From contig NC_012785.1 of assembly GCF_000023325.1 (NCBI RefSeq), forward strand, positions 1,488,001 to 1,552,000: a DNA stretch of 64,000 nucleotides, in the 5' to 3' direction. The stretch comes from Kosmotoga olearia TBF 19.5.1. Its GTDB lineage: Bacteria > Thermotogota > Thermotogae > Petrotogales > Kosmotogaceae. How positions within the stretch are numbered: position 1 is the first letter of the stretch; every line of letters begins with the position of its first letter. Below the pieces are notes generated by a model, which worked only from the letters and a program-made list of their open reading frames with translations, ran no database searches and had not been told where the DNA came from. Shown here one piece after another: positions 59,514 to 64,000 of this stretch. The position numbers and the translations under genes were made by a program.

Positions 59514-60320
59514 ATGGGAAAAACGACAAAGATAACAATAGGAAGTGTTCAATTCAATCCTCTACAAAAAAACGGCGGCGAGAATCTGGAAAGAGCTGTA
59601 AACTATATAGAACTTCTTGTAGAAAAAGGAGTAGATTTAGTGCTCTTGCCGGAGATGTTCAATACGGGTTATGGAACAGACGATGAGACCCTGCAACTTG
59701 CAACCGAACTGTACGAAGAAACGCTGGAAACTCTATCGGCTATTGCCGATTACAATGATGTCGCTATTATAGGAGGAATGATTCGTAAAAAGACCGATAG
59801 ATATTTCAATTCAACGGTGATTGTGCTTCCATATCGTGAACCGGTTTTTTACGACAAAACGCACCTTTTCCGAGATGAAAAGGGGGTATTTTCACCGGGA
59901 GAAAAATTTGTGACTTTTGTGTATCTCGATGTTACTTTTGGAGTAGTCATGTGTTATGAAATTGGATTTCCCGAGATCTCAAGAATTCTCTGCAAACAAA
60001 GTGGTGCACAAGTTTTGCTGGCTCCTTTTGCTTTTGGAGCGGAAAGGCACAGAATATACGACGTTGCGACGAGATCAAGAGCGATGGAGAACGGAGCATT
60101 TTTGGTTACTTCCAGCCAAAACGGAAATTCAGGGAAAATGAATTTTATTGGAAAAAGCCGTATTGTTTCTCCTTCAGGCGAAATAATAACAGAAGCCGGC
60201 AATGCTGAAGGCATCATCTTAGGAAAACTTGATTTGGGACTGGTGGAAAAGTATAGGTACAGGGAGGTTGATGATTCCCACGCTTATTATGCCAACTTTA
60301 GAAATGACCTCTACAAGTGA
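59514..60320 (+). CDS. Carbon-nitrogen hydrolase (nitrilase superfamily)
   Basis: 268 aa with the Glu-Lys-Cys triad: LLPEMFNTGYGTDDE near residue 45, FYDKTHLFRDEKGVFSPGE near 112, and GVVMCYEIGFPEISRILCKQSGAQVLLAPFAF near 147. It probably belongs to the amidase branch (omega-amidase or N-carbamoyl type). The substrate is uncertain. GAGTGAGTGATCA precedes the ATG. It follows the radical SAM gene by 7 bp, ending the four-gene run that starts at 57143. Confidence 0.88.
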   Translation: MGKTTKITIGSVQFNPLQKNGGENLERAVNYIELLVEKGVDLVLLPEMFNTGYGTDDETLQLATELYEETLETLSAIADYNDVAIIGGMIRKKTDRYFNSTVIVLPYREPVFYDKTHLFRDEKGVFSPGEKFVTFVYLDVTFGVVMCYEIGFPEISRILCKQSGAQVLLAPFAFGAERHRIYDVATRSRAMENGAFLVTSSQNGNSGKMNFIGKSRIVSPSGEIITEAGNAEGIILGKLDLGLVEKYRYREVDDSHAYYANFRNDLYK

Positions 60321-60328
60321 TTTGGGTA

Positions 60329-60357
60329 TTGACAGTTAGGAATTTATGAGATACAAT
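60329..60357 (+). promoter_or_regulatory. Promoter of tRNA-Lys (and possibly of the infC operon)
   Basis: TTGACA (60329-60334), 17 bp, TACAAT (60352-60357), 20 bp before the tRNA. Confidence 0.85.
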
Positions 60358-60377
60358 AGCATTCGGAAACTGCGGAA

Positions 60378-60453
60378 GGGCCGTTAGCTCAACAGGCAGA
60401 GCGGCTGATTCTTAATCAGTAGGCTGCAGGTTCGATTCCTGCACGGCCCACCA
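60378..60453 (+). tRNA. tRNA-Lys (CTT anticodon)
   Basis: Acceptor GGGCCGT/ACGGCCC, anticodon stem CTGAT/ATCAG with loop TCTTAAT reading CTT, T arm GCAGG-TTCGATT-CCTGC and encoded ACCA. Confidence 0.92.
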
Positions 60454-60560
60454 GAGTAAAAGTAAGAGGAGCTGTGCTCCCACCCCCGCCAGAAAAGCCA
60501 AGGGGTCAATACTCGGTTTCAGTACCAGGCGGGTGTTTTGCCGCCTGTTTTTTTTGAGAG
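60454..60560 (+). promoter_or_regulatory. Leader of infC-rpmI-rplT with a terminator/antiterminator pair
   Basis: CAGGCGG (60526-60532), an 8-nt loop and CCGCCTG (60541-60547), followed by eight T (60548-60555), is a strong intrinsic terminator ending just before the infC ribosome binding site. CCCGCC at 60485-60490 can instead pair with GGCGGG (60528-60533), and GGAGC/GCTCC near 60464-60477 forms a small hairpin. This resembles attenuation leaders of infC-rpmI-rplT operons, some controlled by L20. The L20 link is inference. Confidence 0.7.
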
Positions 60561-60569
60561 GTGATGGAT

Positions 60570-61118
60570 ATCGGTAGCAAAAAGGGTTCTTCATATGCCC
60601 CGAGAAACAGTGAGATAAGAGTTGCAAAGGTCAGGGTAATCGATGAAAATGGTCAACAACTAGGAATAATGCCAACTCCACAGGCACTCGACGTTGCGAG
60701 AGAAAAAGGCTTGGATCTTGTTCTGGTATCGCCAAATGCGAATCCGCCTGTAGCCAGAATAATGGATTATGGGAAGTACAAGTACGAAAAGGAAAAGCGT
60801 GCCAAGGAAGCAAAGAAAAAAGCAAAGCAGGTTCAGCTCAAGCAGATGAAATTCCGTTTGCGTATTGAAGACCATGATTTTCACACAAAGGTTAACAGAA
60901 TAAGGCAATTTCTCTCCAAGGGTAACAAAGTGCGAGTGGTGATTATGTTCAGGGGAAGAGAAATGGCTTTCACAGATCAAGGTAAACAGCTTCTTGATAG
61001 AGTAGCTGAAGAACTCAAGGAGATAGCAGAGATCGATAAAAGTGCGAAGCTTGAAGGAAGAGATATGTGGATGATTTTAAGACCAAAATCACCTCAAGGA
61101 GGTAAGTCTGATGGCTAA
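60570..61118 (+). CDS. infC: Translation initiation factor IF-3, probable AUC start
   Basis: About 182 aa. The N-terminal domain has NSEIRVAKVRVIDENGQQLGIMPTPQALDVAREKGLDLVLVSPNANPPVARIMDYGKYKYE. A Lys-rich linker follows, and the C-terminal domain has KQMKFRLRIEDHDFHTKVNRIRQFLSKGNKVRVVIMFRGREM. IF-3 prevents premature subunit joining and checks the start codon. AGAGGTG (60557-60563) is 6 nt before an in-frame ATC (60570), whereas the ATG at 60564 abuts it. The sequence from ATC (IGSKKG) aligns with the N-terminus of E. coli IF-3 from its AUU start (IKGGKR). Autoregulation through a weak start codon is the known theme for infC. Confidence 0.95.
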   Translation: MGSKKGSSYAPRNSEIRVAKVRVIDENGQQLGIMPTPQALDVAREKGLDLVLVSPNANPPVARIMDYGKYKYEKEKRAKEAKKKAKQVQLKQMKFRLRIEDHDFHTKVNRIRQFLSKGNKVRVVIMFRGREMAFTDQGKQLLDRVAEELKEIAEIDKSAKLEGRDMWMILRPKSPQGGKSDG

Positions 61119-61314
61119 GACGAAAATGAAGACACACAAGGCAACTGCTAAACGTTTTAAGATAACCGGTAGCGGCAAGGTAATGCGCCAGCACTCCGGG
61201 AAAAACCATAATACTGGAAAAAAGAAAGAAAACAACAGAAGAGAAGTTAAAAAGTGGGAACAGGTGAAAAACAGCCCGTTAGCAAAGAGAATAAAAAACA
61301 ACATAGCAAGATAA
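61111..61314 (+). CDS. rpmI: 50S ribosomal protein L35
   Basis: 67 aa: MAKTKMKTHKATAKRFKITG, then SGKVMRQHSGKNHNTGKK, the typical L35 pattern of a small, very basic protein. AAGGAGG precedes the ATG at 7 nt, within the end of infC (8-bp overlap). It is the second gene of the canonical infC-rpmI-rplT operon. Confidence 0.96.
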   Translation: MAKTKMKTHKATAKRFKITGSGKVMRQHSGKNHNTGKKKENNRREVKKWEQVKNSPLAKRIKNNIAR

Positions 61315-61345
61315 GATCAAAAACGATTTGAAGAGGTGATACAGG

Positions 61346-61702
61346 ATGCGCGTCAAAGGTGGTGTCAATTCCAAGAAAAAGAAAAGAAAATATTTGAAGG
61401 CTGCGAAGGGTTACAGAGGAGCTCTTAGCAGAAGGTATCGTCTTGCAAAGCAGTACTACATCCGCTCGGGCGTTTACGCTTATGTTGGCAGAAAACAGAA
61501 GAAGAGAGATTTCCGCAAGTTGTGGATTACAAGGATCAACGCTGCTGCGAGAATGGAAGGCATAAAATATAGCGAACTTATCCACGGTTTGAAGCTTTCA
61601 GGTGTGAACATCAACAGAAAGATGCTCGCTGATCTTGCGGTTAATGATTTTGAGGCTTTTAAGGAGTACGTGGCTTTGGCCAAAGAGGCGCTAGGGAAGT
61701 AA
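61346..61702 (+). CDS. rplT: 50S ribosomal protein L20
   Basis: 118 aa, normal length. It begins [20 protein letters not shown] and has [15 protein letters not shown] and [44 protein letters not shown], the globular 23S-rRNA-binding domain. L20 is needed early in 50S assembly and in several bacteria represses its own operon. GAGGTG is 7 nt before the ATG. The terminator follows 13 bp after the stop. Confidence 0.97.
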   Translation: MRVKGGVNSKKKKRKYLKAAKGYRGALSRRYRLAKQYYIRSGVYAYVGRKQKKRDFRKLWITRINAAARMEGIKYSELIHGLKLSGVNINRKMLADLAVNDFEAFKEYVALAKEALGK

Positions 61703-61713
61703 GATATGAATAA

Positions 61714-61742
61714 CAGGGGCTTGGAAAGCCCCTTTTTTTTGG
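61714..61742 (+). terminator. Terminator of the infC operon
   Basis: GGGGCTT-GGA-AAGCCCC followed by eight T. Confidence 0.93.
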
Positions 61743-61794
61743 GAGTTAGTCAGGCATTTCGATAAAGAGAGGCCGAAAATAAGGAGGAATGTTT

Positions 61795-62211
61795 ATGGAA
61801 ATCACAATGAAACAGGTTGGAAGTATGGCTTTTTACACTAAGACACCATCTGGACATGATGTCCACGTGGATGCGAGCCCTAAGGTTGGTGGAATGGATT
61901 CTGCTCCGAGGCCAACGGAACTGGTATTGATTGGTCTTGCCGGATGTACATCGATGGATGTTGTTTCCATATTGAGAAAAATGAAAGTTGAAAATTATAC
62001 TTATGAGATTGTCGTTTCAGCAGAAAGGGCTGAAGAATATCCAAAGGTTTTCACAGCCATCCATCTTAAATATATATTCAAGGGTAAGGAACTTCCGCAT
62101 GATAAGATAGAAAAAGCGGTAAGGCTTTCACAGGAGAGATATTGTTCGGTTTCAGCAATGCTGGGGCAGGTTGCTAAGTTGACTTACGAAGTCGTATACG
62201 AGGAGGAATAA
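61795..62211 (+). CDS. OsmC/Ohr-family protein
   Basis: About 138 aa. The redox-active cysteines are in [16 protein letters not shown] near residue 45 and [19 protein letters not shown] near 117, as in the YhfA/OsmC branch. [14 protein letters not shown] is the family signature. Members are thiol peroxidases acting on organic hydroperoxides or have unassigned roles. The ATG at 61795 is 7 nt after AAGGAGG; the ATG at 61789 abuts it. It is followed by mrp after 3 bp, so both belong to one operon with mtnA. Confidence 0.9.
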   Translation: MEITMKQVGSMAFYTKTPSGHDVHVDASPKVGGMDSAPRPTELVLIGLAGCTSMDVVSILRKMKVENYTYEIVVSAERAEEYPKVFTAIHLKYIFKGKELPHDKIEKAVRLSQERYCSVSAMLGQVAKLTYEVVYEEE

Positions 62212-62214
62212 TAC

Positions 62215-63024
62215 ATGGCAACTGCGAGAAATTTGGCAGAGACGATGAAGAAAGTGCGCGAGAACATGTCACATATAAAGCATAAGATACTCGTTATGTC
62301 AGGAAAAGGCGGAGTTGGAAAATCCACTGTAGCCGTTAATCTGGCTGTGGCTCTTGCAGATGAAGGATTTAAAACAGGGTTGATAGATATTGATCTTCAT
62401 GGTCCAAATGTCGCAAAAATGGTTGGTTTAAACAAAAAGCCGGTTGTTGTGGAAGATCAGATAATTCCCCAAGAGCTGCTCCCGAATTTGAAGGTTGTAT
62501 CGTTGGCGAGTTTTGTTGAAGAAGATACGCCTGTCATCTGGCGAGGTCCCATGAAAACATCTGCGATATATCAGTTTCTTGGTGACGTAGCCTGGGGTGA
62601 ACTTGATTTCCTGATTATTGATGCACCTCCCGGTACAGGTGATGAACCGTTAACGATCCTTCAAACTGTTCCGGATATTCGACCTCTTGTGGTCACGACC
62701 CCACAAGAGGTTTCCGTTCTGGATGTTGGAAGAGCATTAAAGTTCGTAGAGTCAATGAAAAAAAAGCTGTTAGGAATAGTGGAAAATATGTCTTACATGG
62801 TATGTCCGCATTGTGGTGGAAAAATAGAACTTTTCGGAAAGGGTGGAGGTGAAAAACTGGCCAAAGAGTTCTCTGCCACGCTTCTTGGACAGATTCCTTT
62901 CGATCCAAAAGTTGTTTCAAATTCTGATAGAGGGGAAACAATAATCACTCATATGCGTGGTTCAATAGTGGAAAAATCTTTTAGGGATTTAGTAAAAAAG
63001 ATAGTTGAAGAGGTGGAGAGGTAA
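62215..63024 (+). CDS. mrp: Mrp/NBP35-type Fe-S carrier P-loop ATPase
   Basis: 269 aa. The deviant Walker A is [24 protein letters not shown] near residue 24, with DIDLHGPN near 60 and [18 protein letters not shown] (Walker B) near 140. The C-terminal [20 protein letters not shown] near 202 carries the CxxC used to bridge a 4Fe-4S cluster in dimers. It likely delivers Fe-S clusters to apoproteins. Overlap-free and 3 bp after the OsmC gene, with GAGGAGG upstream. Confidence 0.95.
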   Translation: MATARNLAETMKKVRENMSHIKHKILVMSGKGGVGKSTVAVNLAVALADEGFKTGLIDIDLHGPNVAKMVGLNKKPVVVEDQIIPQELLPNLKVVSLASFVEEDTPVIWRGPMKTSAIYQFLGDVAWGELDFLIIDAPPGTGDEPLTILQTVPDIRPLVVTTPQEVSVLDVGRALKFVESMKKKLLGIVENMSYMVCPHCGGKIELFGKGGGEKLAKEFSATLLGQIPFDPKVVSNSDRGETIITHMRGSIVEKSFRDLVKKIVEEVER

Positions 63025-63025
63025 A

Positions 63026-64000
63026 ATGTCGAAGTTAAAAACTATGACGTTGGAATGGACAGGTGAATCCGTTATTTTTATCGACCAGCGCAAACTCCCA
63101 ACCCAGGAAATTTACGTTGAATGCGAAACGTACGAAGATGTTTACGTGGCTATAAAGGATATGATCGTTCGCGGAGCTCCTGCTATCGGTGCAAGTGCTG
63201 CCTTCGGTTATGTTTTGGGAGCCCAAAAATTCAATGGGGCCTTCGATTCAGCTGAAGGGTTAGCCTATATGGAAAAGGTCAAAGAAAAACTAGCATCGAG
63301 CCGCCCAACGGCCGTTAATCTTTTCTGGGCTTTAGACAGAATGCATAGAACCTTTGAAAGTTTTAGAAATGAACCTGATGTAGTGAAGCTTTTAGAAGAA
63401 GAAGCTTTGAAAATTGCCTATGAAGATATAGAGGTTAACCGTGCCATCGGAAAGCATGGTGCTGAGGTCTTAAGAGACGGTGATACTGTTTTAACCCACT
63501 GTAATGCTGGAGCTCTTGCAACGGTAGATTATGGAACGGCCCTTGGTGTTATAAGAGCAGCGGTAGAACAAGGAAAGAAGATAAAGGTGTTCGCTGATGA
63601 GACAAGACCTTATCTTCAGGGTGCCAGGCTAACCGCATGGGAACTAATGAAGGATGGCATAGATGTTACTTTGATTTCTGATAATATGGCTGGCTGGGTA
63701 ATGAAAAAAGGATGGATTAATGCTGTTGTTGTCGGCGCTGACAGGATTGCAGCCAATGGAGATGTTGCAAATAAAATCGGGACGTACTCCGTTGCCATCC
63801 TCGCACAGAAACATGGTATTCCTTTTTATGTGGCGGCACCTTTATCAACGATTGATTTGAACACACCAACAGGTGATGAAATACCGATAGAGGAACGAAG
63901 TCATAGAGAGATCACCCACGTTCAGGGAGTCCAGATTGCTCCCGATAATATCAAATGTTATAATCCTGCTTTCGATGTTACACCCTCACACCTGATAACA
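63026..64000 (+). CDS. mtnA: S-methyl-5-thioribose-1-phosphate isomerase, 5' part
   Basis: 325 codons are open to the right edge without a stop. [18 protein letters not shown] is near residue 48, [22 protein letters not shown] near 157 with the catalytic Cys, [19 protein letters not shown] near 194 and [21 protein letters not shown] near 235 with the catalytic Asp. It converts methylthioribose-1-phosphate to the ribulose form in methionine salvage. GGAGAGGT lies just before the ATG, which follows the mrp stop by 1 nt. The C-terminal 20 or so residues are outside the window. Confidence 0.96.
   Translation, partial: MSKLKTMTLEWTGESVIFIDQRKLPTQEIYVECETYEDVYVAIKDMIVRGAPAIGASAAFGYVLGAQKFNGAFDSAEGLAYMEKVKEKLASSRPTAVNLFWALDRMHRTFESFRNEPDVVKLLEEEALKIAYEDIEVNRAIGKHGAEVLRDGDTVLTHCNAGALATVDYGTALGVIRAAVEQGKKIKVFADETRPYLQGARLTAWELMKDGIDVTLISDNMAGWVMKKGWINAVVVGADRIAANGDVANKIGTYSVAILAQKHGIPFYVAAPLSTIDLNTPTGDEIPIEERSHREITHVQGVQIAPDNIKCYNPAFDVTPSHLIT

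Noticed and set aside
60412-60627. 71-codon minus-strand frame across tRNA-Lys and the infC leader
   Set aside because: It is antisense to a tRNA and to a terminator, without start signals.

Overview
The window is a chromosomal segment of a bacterium that I place by inference in the Thermotogota, most likely the Kosmotoga/Mesotoga branch. The reasons are protein-level resemblance, strong GGAGG-type ribosome binding sites, moderate GC, short intergenic gaps and many overlapping genes. No species is assigned.

Layout. The left edge holds the end of mnmG, a 59-aa gene not obvious from length-filtered ORF calling, tRNA-Ile2, a queuosine-precursor transporter, an amidohydrolase/psuG pair, a rhomboid protease, tRNA-Arg and gdhA. 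Positions 7.0-14.1 kb form a minus-strand run: nnr, rpoN, thiN, a phosphodiesterase, a UPF0173 hydrolase, ylxQ and infB. Then come an exported protein, a tRNA trio (Leu, fMet, Met), an MBL-fold RNase, gltS, a VWA lipoprotein pair, a two-microprotein unit, a GNAT enzyme, proA-proB and a sugar ABC transporter (solute-binding protein plus two permeases, no ATPase).

The accessory zone is 28.7-34.6 kb. It has a complete rve-transposase IS and then a group II intron whose reverse transcriptase is split by an IS21 element and also carries a +1 frameshift. It continues with a two-component system, its exported PepSY-like companion, a DUF4382 lipoprotein, and an ORF-less second group II intron (38.4-39.1 kb). 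After that come arcC/arcB divergent from argS, an rRNA uracil methyltransferase, suhB, a 2095-aa exported repeat protein, ptb plus a ubiquitin-like sulfur-carrier protein, a Ser/Thr kinase, a lipid/tRNA-thiolation block (prenyl synthase, DUF151, plsC, thiI), a TPR protein, a radical SAM enzyme, a nitrilase, tRNA-Lys, infC-rpmI-rplT, OsmC, Mrp and the start of mtnA.

The most unusual content is intergenic. A family of arrays of very short hairpins (5-7 bp stems, TTCG or GAA-type loops) is separated by near-constant spacers and tied to heptanucleotide tandem repeats. Different copies keep pairing while the stem sequence changes. One copy is the target of the ORF-less intron. A second theme is non-canonical start codons: infC appears to start at AUC, and ylxQ and the protein kinase appear to start at AUA, each a normal distance from a strong Shine-Dalgarno.
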